NCBI GenBank assembly: GCA_004558205.1
Contig: SFDM01000006.1
Span: 35,140 to 99,139, forward strand
Direction of reading: 5' to 3'
Source of the DNA: Pyramidobacter piscolens
Lineage (GTDB): Bacteria > Synergistota > Synergistia > Synergistales > Dethiosulfovibrionaceae
DNA length: 64,000 nucleotides
Below, piece by piece: positions 22,836-30,156 of the stretch. Positions within the stretch are counted from its first letter, which is position 1, and each line of letters opens with the position of its first letter. The notes under the pieces are model-generated. The model was not told where the DNA came from and ran no database searches. It saw only the letters and a list, made by a program, of their open reading frames with translations. The position numbers and the translations under genes are program-made.

Positions 22836-24008
22836 CTACTTTCTTTTGCCGAAATCAAGGGCCAGCGCGGCAAAAGTGTGGATTCCCAGCGGGATCACTT
22901 CGTCGTCCACGTGGAACAGGGGGCTGTGATGGGGCGTCTGGGTGCCCATGCCGAAGTAGAAATAGGCGGCGGGAAGCTTTTCGCCGTAATAGCTAAAGTC
23001 CTCGGACCCCATCTGGAAGGGCATGTCGTAGAGCCGGCCGCCCATGCCTTCGGCCTTCACCACGTCCACCACCCAGTCGATCATGGCGTTGTCGTTGACC
23101 GTGACGGGGTAAATGGGTGTATACTTCAGGTCCACGGTGCAGCGCCATGCCTCGGCGATGCCCTTGGCGATGCGCTCGAAGCGCTCGGGCATGGAACTGC
23201 GGGTCTCGCGGCTGGAGGCGCGCACGTTGCCCGAAGCGAAGCATTCCGCGGGAATCACGTTGGGAGCCTGGCCGGCCTTCAGGGAGCCCACGGTCACCAC
23301 CACGGGCTCCTGGGTGTCGATCTCCTGCGAGACGATGCTCTGGATGGCCGGGATCATGGAAGCGGCGCAGAGCGTGGGGTTCACGGCCTTGTGGGGCTGT
23401 CCGCCGTGGCCGCCCTTGCCCTTGATGGTCATCTCCCAGATGTCGGCCGAAGCCATCATGGCGCCGTGCTTCCAGCCGATGGTGCCCAGAGGCGAGTCGC
23501 TCCACACGTGGGCGCCGATAATGGCGTCCACGCCGTCAAGGCCGCCTTCGGCGATGACCGCGGGAGCGCCCGAATCGTACCCCGCTTCTTCGGCGGGCTG
23601 GAAGATGAAGCGCACCGTGCCGGCCAGCTCGTCCCTGTGGGCCTGGATTACCTCGGCGGCGCCGATCAGGATCGCCGCGTGGGCGTCGTGGCCGCAGGCG
23701 TGCATCACATTGGGCACTTCGGAGCGAAGGGACAGGCTGGCGTCCTCGCTGACGGGCAAGGCGTCGATATCGGCGCGGATCGCCAGCACTGGGCCGGGCA
23801 GAGCGCCCTTGACCTCGGCGATCAGCCCCGTGGCCAGGCCCTTGAAGCCGCGCTTAACCACCTTCACGCCGCGCTTTTCAAGCTCCGAGGCAATCAGGGC
23901 GGTGGTCTCCACTTCCTTCCAGGGAAGCTCGGGGTGTTTATGGAAATAATGGCGCAGCGCCAGGGATTTCTCGGCCGCCGCTGCGACGCTTTCTTTCATG
24001 CTGTTCAT
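22836..24008 (-). CDS. M20 family amidohydrolase
   Basis: 390 residues from ATG 24008 (GAAAGGAAG about nine bases upstream); a second ATG at 23999 is possible. M20D-type hydrolase, paralogue of 16824-17996: RADIDALPVSE near residue 85, MHACGHDAHAAIL near 105, FQPAEEAGYDSGAP near 140, GGHGGQPHKAVNP near 200 and MGSEDFSYYGEKLPAAYF near 340. Cytoplasmic. Second gene of an operon with a multi-spanning transporter, behind an aromatic-rich leader peptide. That context suggests the substrate releases an aromatic amino acid (for example an N-acyl form or dipeptide), an inference the enzyme sequence itself cannot confirm. Confidence 0.88.
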   Translation of the reverse strand: MNSMKESVAAAAEKSLALRHYFHKHPELPWKEVETTALIASELEKRGVKVVKRGFKGLATGLIAEVKGALPGPVLAIRADIDALPVSEDASLSLRSEVPNVMHACGHDAHAAILIGAAEVIQAHRDELAGTVRFIFQPAEEAGYDSGAPAVIAEGGLDGVDAIIGAHVWSDSPLGTIGWKHGAMMASADIWEMTIKGKGGHGGQPHKAVNPTLCAASMIPAIQSIVSQEIDTQEPVVVTVGSLKAGQAPNVIPAECFASGNVRASSRETRSSMPERFERIAKGIAEAWRCTVDLKYTPIYPVTVNDNAMIDWVVDVVKAEGMGGRLYDMPFQMGSEDFSYYGEKLPAAYFYFGMGTQTPHHSPLFHVDDEVIPLGIHTFAALALDFGKRK

Positions 24009-24044
24009 GGGATAACTCTTCCTTTCGTTCTTTATCGATTTAAC

Positions 24045-24068
24045 GAGCCCGGACGGCTGCCCGGGCTC
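24045..24068 (-). other. Intercistronic hairpin between transporter and M20 genes
   Basis: GAGCCCGG (24045-24052) pairs with CCGGGCTC (24061-24068). No clear U run follows on the minus strand, so it looks more like a stabilising or tuning hairpin than a terminator. Confidence 0.4.
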
Positions 24069-24090
24069 AAGGTCTGACATAGGAGCAGTT

Positions 24091-25266
24091 TTAGAAGAAC
24101 TTCACGAGGAATCCGGCCAGGAACACGGAGGCGATCGTGACGGTGGTAAAGCCGGCGATCAGCATCTTGGGCATGATGAAGGACATGATGTACTCCTTCT
24201 CGGCCTCGTTCTCGCCCAGCTGGCTCGCCACTTCGTTGGAGACGATGAAGGTGCCGGGGAAGCCGAAGAGGCAGGTCACGCTGATCGCGACAGTCATGTA
24301 CCAGGAATAGCCGAAGATCTTGCCCAGGAGCACGGCGGCGATCAGGATGCCGACCACGGCTGTGGCGAAAGCGATCACAATCGGGTAGCAGAGCTCCACG
24401 ACCATGGCGGGCGTGGCTTTGTCGAGGCTCATGAAGATGGGCACCATGATGATGTAGAGCACCATGCCGCCGGCGTTGGCCTTGTCCATGACCTTGGTCT
24501 CGATGAAGCCGATCTCGTGGAACAGGATGCCGAAGATCATGGCCATCACGAAGGGATGGACCACGTTGCCCAGCAGGGCGGCGCACTTGACGCTGAGCCA
24601 GGCCACGACGAAGGTCTTCGCCATCAGCATGAAAGGCGTCTGGAACTGCTTGGGCGTCTCGGGGATCAGAGTCTTGCGCGCGGCCATGGCGCCCGAAGCG
24701 GCGGCCTTCCCCTCGGCGGAGCCGGCGGCGAAGAGCGCCTTCAAGCGGCGGCCTTCGCGGATGAGGCACGCGGAAGCGATGGGGATGCCCACGAAGTTTT
24801 GAAGCACCAGAAGCATGGTGACGAAGACCATGATGGTGTCCAGCCCCTTGGCTTTAGCCACTTCGGACATGATCAGCGTGGCCACCACGCCGCCGGAGAT
24901 GGGCCCCGTGGCGGCAATGGCAAACTGCTGGCCGATGAGGGGCGTGGCCATGAAGTAGATGCCCGCCGCGCCGGCCGTCATGCCGAGAAGGGCGACCACC
25001 ACGGTCTTCCACTCGTTCTTGAGCTCGTTCACGTTCATCATGCTTCCCATGTGGACCATGAGGATAGAGATGAAAGCCATGGCGATGGGAATCATTTTCG
25101 AGTCCGCAAAAAGGGTCTTAGGAAGCCCCACCCAGAAACCGACCATGAAGATGGCGCCGCTGACGAACATCATCGAAGCCATGGCGCGCGTCTTCACCGC
25201 CACAAAGTCGCCGACGGCGAAGATGATGGCAAGAACCGCAAGTGCTGTTAACACATCCATAGACAA
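24091..25266 (-). CDS. Multi-spanning membrane transporter, family not identified
   Basis: 391 residues with ten or so hydrophobic segments. The layout (an SGGVVATLIMSEVAKAKGLD motif after the fifth segment, then a cytoplasmic loop near residues 185-215 rich in Ala, Lys and Arg, then five further segments) resembles GltS/2HCT-type ion-coupled carboxylate symporters, where a glycine-rich reentrant segment occurs in each half. I cannot name the family with certainty. It is the first gene of a two-gene operon with an M20 amidohydrolase and is preceded by an attenuator with an aromatic leader peptide. A carrier for an aromatic amino-acid derivative is therefore the favoured guess. Confidence 0.75.
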   Translation of the reverse strand: MSMDVLTALAVLAIIFAVGDFVAVKTRAMASMMFVSGAIFMVGFWVGLPKTLFADSKMIPIAMAFISILMVHMGSMMNVNELKNEWKTVVVALLGMTAGAAGIYFMATPLIGQQFAIAATGPISGGVVATLIMSEVAKAKGLDTIMVFVTMLLVLQNFVGIPIASACLIREGRRLKALFAAGSAEGKAAASGAMAARKTLIPETPKQFQTPFMLMAKTFVVAWLSVKCAALLGNVVHPFVMAMIFGILFHEIGFIETKVMDKANAGGMVLYIIMVPIFMSLDKATPAMVVELCYPIVIAFATAVVGILIAAVLLGKIFGYSWYMTVAISVTCLFGFPGTFIVSNEVASQLGENEAEKEYIMSFIMPKMLIAGFTTVTIASVFLAGFLVKFF

Positions 25267-25357
25267 AACCGCCTTTCACACAAAAAAAACGAATGAGCCT
25301 CTCTCAAGAGAGTTTTTTGCCGCCGCTGAAACAAAATTTAATAAAAACTTAATAAAA

Positions 25358-25388
25358 AAGGGCCGACCTCTGCGTGAGGTCAGCCCTT
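25358..25388 (-). terminator. Leader terminator (attenuator) of the transporter-M20 operon
   Basis: A 13-bp stem (25358-25370 with 25376-25388), whose one plus-strand C-A mismatch becomes a U-G pair in the minus-strand RNA, with loop ACGCA and a following UUUUUUAUU. It lies between the leader peptide stop (25401) and the transporter start (25266). Confidence 0.85.
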
Positions 25389-25400
25389 GGATTTTCTTGC

Positions 25401-25499
25401 TCAGGCCACGACGCACTGAACGTCGGCCCACCCAGGGAGTCCCACGCAAACGTCATGCCAGTAATAAAAAAAGCTAAAATCGCTTTTGAGCAATAACAT
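25401..25499 (-). CDS. Aromatic-rich leader peptide upstream of the transporter-M20 operon
   Basis: A 32-residue frame starts at ATG 25499, six bases after GGAGG, and ends in TGA at 25401. It reads MLLLKSDFSFFYYWHD at its start: seven codons FSFFYYW carry three Phe, two Tyr and one Trp. A further Trp lies at residue 24. Only 12 bases separate its stop from the base of a strong terminator stem, and a promoter with perfect TTGACA precedes it. This is the layout of ribosome-mediated attenuation (as in pheL and trpL) but in front of an uptake/hydrolysis operon, not a biosynthesis operon. That Phe, Tyr and Trp scarcity induces the operon is inferred. Confidence 0.8.
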   Translation of the reverse strand: MLLLKSDFSFFYYWHDVCVGLPGWADVQCVVA

Positions 25500-25555
25500 T
25501 ATTGTCCTCCCCCTTTTCATACAACGCCTCTATCGCGCCGGAATTGAACGTGTTA

Positions 25556-25584
25556 GTTTTATCACAGTCTTAAAAAGCTGTCAA
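25556..25584 (-). promoter_or_regulatory. Sigma-70 promoter of the aromatic leader transcript
   Basis: On the minus strand a perfect TTGACA (25579-25584), 17 bases, TAAAAC (25556-25561), 57 bases upstream of the leader ATG. Confidence 0.75.
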
Positions 25585-25668
25585 TCACCAAAAAGAGCGT
25601 TTTTTTCGGAGCTCCCTTGTGGTAACATCTAATACTATGCTCCAGTCAAGGAAAGGAAATGATGATCA

Positions 25669-27126
25669 TTGACCCTCAGTCAGGAACTGGGAATTATCGT
25701 ACTGTCCTGTTTTAACGCCTCGTCCTTTTTTATCCGGCTTTTCTCGCTGTTCATGATCCCCCAGCGCCACAACCCCACGACGGCCACCGCCTGGCTTCTC
25801 GTCATACTCCTGTGGCCCTGGCCGGGCATCCTGGCCTACGCCCTGATCGGGTCGAACGTCCTGCCGGCCAAGAGGATGGCGAGCCACAAGGCCATGATCC
25901 TCCACCTGCGCAGCGTCAGAACCCGAATGCAGCACCACGAGCTGCCCGGCGCCGTAAAGCCCGCCGTGCCGCCCTCGCTGCAGGCCACGGCAAACCTGGC
26001 GGAGCACCTGGGCTACATGAGCGCCACCCAGGGCAACTCCGTCCAGTTCATCACCCGCTCTTTCGACTTCATCGACACGCTGGTGGACGAAATAGACCAC
26101 TCCGTCAGCGAAATTAACATGCTCTATTACATCTTCAACGACGACCCCCAGGGACGGAAGGTCATCAACGCAATGCGCCGCGCCGCGAAGCGCGGCGTCA
26201 CCGTCAGGCTTCTGGTGGACTCTGTGGGTTCCGACGAGTTCCTGAAAGACGCCATCCGCGCCGACATGGAGCAGGACGGCATCCACGTCGCCGAGGCGCT
26301 GGCCGTGCGCCCCTTTCGTTCCAAGGCCGCGCGCTTCGACCTCAGGAACCACAGGAAGCTGGCGCTCTTCGACAGGAAAACGGCCATCACCGGTTCCCAC
26401 AACGTGACGGAGCCCACCTACGGACGCGGCGACCTGGTCTGGAAGGACGTGAGCATCCACTTCACCGGCCCTGTGGTGAGGCAGCTGGAAAGCGTCTTCA
26501 TCGAAGACTGGCACGTGGAGACCGGCGAAACCCTCGACACGGAGCACCTCTTTACCCTGGACCAGAAATTCCACGGCACGTCGTGCATTCAGACCGTTCC
26601 CAGCGGGCCGTCCTATCAGACGGAAAACTACCAGCGCCTGATCATCGCCTCCATCATCGGCGCCCAGGAGCAGATCACCATCACCACCCCCTACCTGATC
26701 CCCGACGTGGGCATGCTTCAGGCCCTGGAAGTGGCCACGCTGCGAGGCGTCAAAGTCCGCCTGGTGGTCCCCGCGAAATCCGACCAGTTCATCGTCGGCT
26801 ACGCCGCCCGGGCCTACTACGAGGACCTGCTGAAACTGGGCGTGGACATCTACCTCTACGACAAGGGGCTGCTCCACGCCAAGACCATGACCGTGGACAG
26901 CGACCTCGGCTTCGTCGGTTCCAGCAACTTCGACATCCGTTCCTTCTCCCTCAATTTCGAGATCAACATGATCTTCTACGGCATCGAAGAGACCTTCGGA
27001 ATCCACAGGATCCAGGGCCTTTACATCTGCGAATCCCGCAAGCTCAAGAGGGATCAATGGGAACAGCGCGGACACCTTTCCATGGCCCTGGAATCGGTCA
27101 CAAAGCTGCTCAGCCCGCTGCTCTGA
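25669..27126 (+). CDS. cls: Cardiolipin synthase-like phospholipase D protein
   Basis: 485 residues. Condenses two phosphatidylglycerols to cardiolipin at the inner membrane. Two N-terminal membrane segments (about 5-28 and 38-60, the second LLVILLWPWPGILAYALIG) precede two PLD domains, each with an HKD motif: NHRKLALFDRKTAITGSHN near residue 227 and HAKTMTVDSDLGFVGSSN near 404. The length and architecture equal bacterial Cls. The in-frame start is TTG 25669 with AAGGA about eleven bases upstream. The weak start suggests modest expression. Divergent from the transporter operon; no operon partner. Confidence 0.92.
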   Translation: MTLSQELGIIVLSCFNASSFFIRLFSLFMIPQRHNPTTATAWLLVILLWPWPGILAYALIGSNVLPAKRMASHKAMILHLRSVRTRMQHHELPGAVKPAVPPSLQATANLAEHLGYMSATQGNSVQFITRSFDFIDTLVDEIDHSVSEINMLYYIFNDDPQGRKVINAMRRAAKRGVTVRLLVDSVGSDEFLKDAIRADMEQDGIHVAEALAVRPFRSKAARFDLRNHRKLALFDRKTAITGSHNVTEPTYGRGDLVWKDVSIHFTGPVVRQLESVFIEDWHVETGETLDTEHLFTLDQKFHGTSCIQTVPSGPSYQTENYQRLIIASIIGAQEQITITTPYLIPDVGMLQALEVATLRGVKVRLVVPAKSDQFIVGYAARAYYEDLLKLGVDIYLYDKGLLHAKTMTVDSDLGFVGSSNFDIRSFSLNFEINMIFYGIEETFGIHRIQGLYICESRKLKRDQWEQRGHLSMALESVTKLLSPLL

Positions 27127-27175
27127 GCGCTTTCTTATGTTTCATCGATAATAAAAAGTCTGGCAGCGGCGCCTC

Positions 27176-27203
27176 TTGCCATATGTTGAAAATATGGTAC
27201 ACT
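27176..27203 (+). promoter_or_regulatory. Promoter candidate for the 27.2 kb riboswitch transcript
   Basis: TTGCCA (27176-27181), 16 bases, TACACT (27198-27203). A second option, TTGACA in ATGTTGACAAATT at about 27225, has no good -10 at the right distance. Confidence 0.4.
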
Positions 27204-27242
27204 TTAGCCGCTATGTTGACAAATTACCCAATATAATAAATA

Positions 27243-27320
27243 TTGTGGGCAAAACAGGCGAAAGCCCGCGGCGCAAAACTGGAAGGTTCCCGAGCCGACG
27301 CTCAGGACAGCCAGCCGCAA
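27243..27320 (+). promoter_or_regulatory. c-di-GMP-I-like riboswitch (GEMM), degenerate copy
   Basis: The sequence follows the GEMM-I order: GGGCAAAACAGGC, a GAAA tetraloop, GCCCGCGGCGCAAAAC (consensus GACGCAAAGC), then GACAGCCAGCCGC. It parallels the clear copy at 29931-30006 but departs at several conserved places (GGCGCAAAAC for GACGCAAAGC; P2 reduced to GGC-GAAA-GCC with a flanking mismatch). A small hairpin with six T follows at 27353-27380. No gene is certain between 27127 and 27923; the stretch holds this element, the hairpin, the structured element copy 2 and one doubtful small frame. Confidence 0.65.
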
Positions 27321-27352
27321 GGGAAGGCACGGCAGCGCGCCCTCTTCGGCAG

Positions 27353-27380
27353 CCGTCCCGCGAAAGACGGGAACTTTTTT
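27353..27380 (+). terminator. Possible expression-platform terminator of the 27.2 kb riboswitch
   Basis: CCGTC (27353-27357) with GACGG (27366-27370), or TCCCG with CGGGA shifted by three, followed by AACTTTTTT. The stem is short, so it is a candidate only. Confidence 0.45.
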
Positions 27381-27416
27381 CAGCGAGGGAGCCGGTCCCA
27401 TCGCCTGACATTATTC

Positions 27417-27554
27417 CATTGAAGCACAAAATATCTTTAAAAGGCCGGCCGAAGAAATCAGGGCCGCAAGCTGCGCAGGGCCGCCGACACGGTTCGGGCA
27501 TGTTCGAAGCGAAACCGATTTTCCTCAGGCTGGCCCCGGACGTTGGTTGAGCTG
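27417..27554 (+). ncRNA. Unidentified structured element, copy 2
   Basis: A 138-base homologue of 10575-10714. The block GGGCCGCAAGCTGCGCAGG is almost unchanged, while paired positions differ in a compensated way (see copy 1). It lies just downstream of the c-di-GMP-like riboswitch and terminator and about 50 bases upstream of a small reading frame with a GGGAG site. Function unknown. Confidence 0.5.
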
Positions 27555-27602
27555 TTGAACCGGCAAGGAGCACGAGTACAAACTCAAGATGGGAGCTGCA
27601 TC

Positions 27603-27902
27603 ATGAAAAAATACGCTTTTACGCGCACCGCCCTGCCCTTTGAAAGCGACGGGGAATCAGAAGGACGAGACGGGGCGCCCTACGCCTTCGCGGGTCCCCT
27701 GTCGCGCGCGCTGACGCGCAACGTGTCGCGCCTCGGAGGCAGGCCGGGAAAGTGCTCCGGCCGATGCTGCCTGGCCGTGCCCATCCTCAAGTTCAGCGTG
27801 CCTGAAATTGACTCAAATAGTGAGAATTCTCTGGAACAATATCCGATGGCTGTACATTTTCCGTTTCTTTCCGTATACTCATCTGTGAGCACCTACAACT
27901 GA
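27603..27902 (+). CDS. Small hypothetical protein, doubtful
   Basis: 99 residues starting MKKYAFTRTALPF at ATG 27603, with GGGAG about eleven bases upstream. It is rich in Gly, Arg and Ser in the middle, with a KCSGRCC cysteine group near residues 50-55, and has no membrane segment or recognised domain. For the frame: it follows the riboswitch and the structured element in the same direction, and its ribosome-binding site is fair. Against it: its 3' part overlaps the promoter of the DUF1858 gene, and composition near the end changes to AT-rich. It could be a shorter real peptide, a decayed gene or chance. Confidence 0.35.
   Translation: MKKYAFTRTALPFESDGESEGRDGAPYAFAGPLSRALTRNVSRLGGRPGKCSGRCCLAVPILKFSVPEIDSNSENSLEQYPMAVHFPFLSVYSSVSTYN
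27851..27879 (+). promoter_or_regulatory. Promoter candidate of the DUF1858 gene
   Basis: TGTACA (27851-27856), 17 bases, TATACT (27874-27879), 44 bases before the ATG at 27924. Confidence 0.5.
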
Positions 27903-27923
27903 TAAAACTAAGGAAGTGAAATT

Positions 27924-28115
27924 ATGATCACGAAAGATATGCTTATCGCCAAGATCGTCGAAGATTATCCGGCCACCGTTCCAGTTCTGATGGGTTCAGG
28001 AATGGGCTGCATCGGATGTGCTATCGCCCACGCCGAATCGCTGGAGCAGGGCGCCACAGCGCACGGCATCGACGCGGACGCGCTTGTCGCCGCGCTGAAC
28101 GAAGCCATCAAGTAA
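27924..28115 (+). CDS. DUF1858 domain protein (redox-disulfide type)
   Basis: 63 residues. The whole protein is one DUF1858/hybrid-cluster-associated disulfide domain: ITKDMLIAKIVEDYPATVPVLMGSGMGCIGCAIAHAESL (split here), with the conserved GMGCIGC cysteine pair near residues 29-32. Members occur in anaerobes next to hybrid-cluster or nitric-oxide protection proteins and are assumed to act in redox or iron-sulfur chemistry. Here it stands alone. AAGGAAGTG precedes the ATG, with a promoter upstream and a strong terminator downstream. Confidence 0.85.
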   Translation: MITKDMLIAKIVEDYPATVPVLMGSGMGCIGCAIAHAESLEQGATAHGIDADALVAALNEAIK

Positions 28116-28121
28116 GCACGA

Positions 28122-28169
28122 AAAAAAACTTCCGGGAGACGCCGCGCGCGTCCGCCCGGAAGTTTTTTT
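28122..28169 (+). terminator. Terminator of the DUF1858 gene
   Basis: A perfect 15-bp stem (28122-28136 with 28155-28169) with A and T runs at its base, six bases after the stop codon. It can act in both directions. Confidence 0.88.
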
Positions 28170-28176
28170 ATGAAAA

Positions 28177-28192
28177 TGTTCCACGTGGAACA
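28177..28192. promoter_or_regulatory. parS site 3 (ParB-binding palindrome)
   Basis: Perfect 16-bp TGTTCCACGTGGAACA with AAAA/TTTT flanks, intergenic. No gene is apparent between 28116 and 28543; that stretch holds a terminator, this site and repeat R2. Confidence 0.85.
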
Positions 28193-28245
28193 TTTTCCTA
28201 CAATCGACGGCTGATAAAAATTTCTTGAGCTGAAAGTCCAGGTCA

Positions 28246-28480
28246 TACCAATTCGCATTCAACATGCTTAACGCCGGGCCGAAGATCAAAATCAAAGGAT
28301 TTCAACGCAAAGGCTGAAGAGAAAGGGCGCAAAGGACGCAAAGGAAAGACAAAACCTGAATTAATAACCGAAAACGAGCCAATATAATAATAATTTGTAG
28401 GTTTTGCTGTTTTTTTCGGTTCTAAAAATCTTTGAGGTTTTCCTTTGCGCCCTTTGCGATTCAATCTTTTGATCTGCTCC
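28246..28480. repeat. Dispersed inverted-repeat element, copy R2
   Basis: The left arm is very close to that of R1 (TACCAATTCGCATT..., CCGAAGATCAAAATCAAAGG, ATTTCAACGCAAAGGCTGAA). The right arm TTTTCCTTTGCGCCC then TTTGCGATTCAATCTTTTGATC is its inverted partner; the centre is AT-rich. It begins about 55 bases after parS site 3. Confidence 0.75.
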
Positions 28481-28543
28481 TGCTGAACCGGCTTTCACGC
28501 CAGCAGCTGGGACGTTTAGCGAGAGATGCCGGCCCCCCGGTAA

Positions 28544-29641
28544 TTATAGCCGCATTACCATCTCCAGAGCTTCGGCGATGCGCTCCGACGCCTTGCCGTC
28601 ACCGTAAGGGTTCCTGGACGAGGCCATACGGTCCATCCTCGGCGCGTCGTCCATCAGCTCCGCGAACAACTTCAAAGCCCGCTCGGGCTCGTTTCCCAGC
28701 AACGTCGCGATCCCAGCGTCCACGCCCTCGGGCCGTTCGGTCACGTTGCGCACCACCGCCACGGGCACGCCCAGCGAAGCGCCTTCCTCCTGCAGGCCCC
28801 CCGAATCGGTGAGGATCAGCCGGCTCCGCGCCAGAAGCGCCGCCATGTGGCCATACTCCAGAGGCTCCGTCAGCTTCACGTTCAGGATTCCCGACAGCGC
28901 CGGCGTCACGGCCTCGCGCACCACAGGGTTGAGGTGCACAGGAAACACGAAAGTCCAATCCCCATGGGCACGCGCCACGCCGGCCAGGCAGCGCGCCAGC
29001 TCAGGCAGCACCGGCCAGTTCTCCCTCCGGTGCAGCGTTACCGTCACCACGGGTCCCTCCGCCGGCACGCAGCCAGGCAGCGCGCCGCGCTTCGACGCAA
29101 AACGGATCGCGTCCACCGCCGTCTGCCCCGTCACGAAAATACGCCCCGCGTCGGCGCCCGATCTCAGCAGGTTTGCCCGGGCCCCCTCGGTGGGCGCGAA
29201 GAAAGTGTCGCACAGCGCGTCGGTCAGCACGCGGTTCGCCTCCTCGGGAAAGGGCTCCGCCAAAGACCCGCTGCGCAGCCCCGCCTCCACGTGCCCCACG
29301 GGAATCCGCTCGAGAAAAGCGGCCCAGGCCGACACAAAGGTCGTCAGCGTGTCGCCGTGAACCAGGACGTAATCGGCTTTCAGCTCCCGAAAGGCGGCGG
29401 CCGCCCGGGGCAGGATCCTCGCCGCCAGTTCGGGCAAGGTCTGGCGGTCCGTCATGACCTGCAGGTCCAGCCCCGCCGGCACGTCGAAGATCTCCAGAGC
29501 CTGGGCCAGCTGCGTTCTATGCTGCCCCGTAAGCAGAATCAGGGGCTCAAAAACGCCGCGCGCCGCCAGCGCCCTGTAGACCGGCGCCATCTTGATCCCC
29601 TCAGGACGAGTCCCAAAGGCCAGTACCACTCTCTTTTTCAA
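28544..29641 (-). CDS. wecB: UDP-N-acetylglucosamine 2-epimerase (non-hydrolysing)
   Basis: 365 residues. Interconverts UDP-GlcNAc and UDP-ManNAc for surface polysaccharide precursors. The family features are all visible: VLAFGTRPEGIKMAPV at the N-terminus, LLTGQHRTQL, DYVLVHGDTLTTF, HVEAGLRSG, PFPEEANR, VTLHRRENW and LTDSGGLQEEGASLGVPV with VVRNVTERPEGVDAG near residue 290. The first codon is a TTG at 29641, four bases after a GAGG; a GTG four codons further in is an alternative. No polysaccharide genes adjoin. It is divergent from the autotransporter gene. Confidence 0.93.
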   Translation of the reverse strand: MKKRVVLAFGTRPEGIKMAPVYRALAARGVFEPLILLTGQHRTQLAQALEIFDVPAGLDLQVMTDRQTLPELAARILPRAAAAFRELKADYVLVHGDTLTTFVSAWAAFLERIPVGHVEAGLRSGSLAEPFPEEANRVLTDALCDTFFAPTEGARANLLRSGADAGRIFVTGQTAVDAIRFASKRGALPGCVPAEGPVVTVTLHRRENWPVLPELARCLAGVARAHGDWTFVFPVHLNPVVREAVTPALSGILNVKLTEPLEYGHMAALLARSRLILTDSGGLQEEGASLGVPVAVVRNVTERPEGVDAGIATLLGNEPERALKLFAELMDDAPRMDRMASSRNPYGDGKASERIAEALEMVMRL

Positions 29642-29930
29642 GCTCCCTCACCCCTCGTGGTTTTCTATCATTATACATCATGGCCGCCCTATTTGAAAAA
29701 AGGGAAAAAGGGAAGCGGAGCCCTGCCCCGCATGGCCAATATAGCAAATAAATAATGATCGGCGGGACAATTTTGACTATCACTTTAGGCCCTTAAAAAC
29801 ACTTGCGGATTCTGAGCTCTGTGGTAAACTTTTCATGGAAGAATCCTTACTATAATAAATGTATTATATTCATAAAGACAGCGAGGGTTTTTCAGCCTTC
29901 AACCTCAAGAGAAGGACAAAAGAATAATAG

Positions 29931-30006
29931 AAGGCAAAGCAGGCGAAAGCCTGCGACGCAAAGCTAAAGGGTTCTCGGGTTGATCGCCCAGGACAGCCAG
30001 TTGCAG
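29931..30006 (+). promoter_or_regulatory. c-di-GMP-I riboswitch (GEMM) upstream of the giant autotransporter
   Basis: The sequence shows AAGGCAAAGC, a perfect P2 stem GCAGGC-GAAA-GCCTGC, the conserved GACGCAAAGC receptor segment (29954-29963), a P3 stem with GGG/CCC and the closing GGACAGCCAGTTGC that pairs with GGCAA of P1. This is the class I c-di-GMP aptamer order with its GNRA tetraloop. It is 150 bases upstream of the autotransporter ATG on the same strand. A TATAAT at 29851-29856 could serve as -10. Downstream pairings CTATGAC (30008-30014) with GTCATAG near 30094 and a T7 tract at 30107-30113 may form the expression platform. The 29642-30156 stretch holds no gene. Confidence 0.82.
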
Positions 30007-30156
30007 ACTATGACGTTTTTTTCGTGATGGTCTTTGAGCAGCGCATTCGGGGGTACTATCTTGCGCTGCCGAAACTGGCGAATAGAGGGCGGTCATAGCC
30101 GGGAATTTTTTTATTAGACGTTCCTGTGTAAAAACGGGAGAAAGAGAGGGAAAAAC

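Noticed and set aside
22896..22912. A possible fourth parS-like site (GTCCACGTGGAACAG).
   Set aside because: Only one half matches the palindrome and it lies inside the M20 coding sequence.
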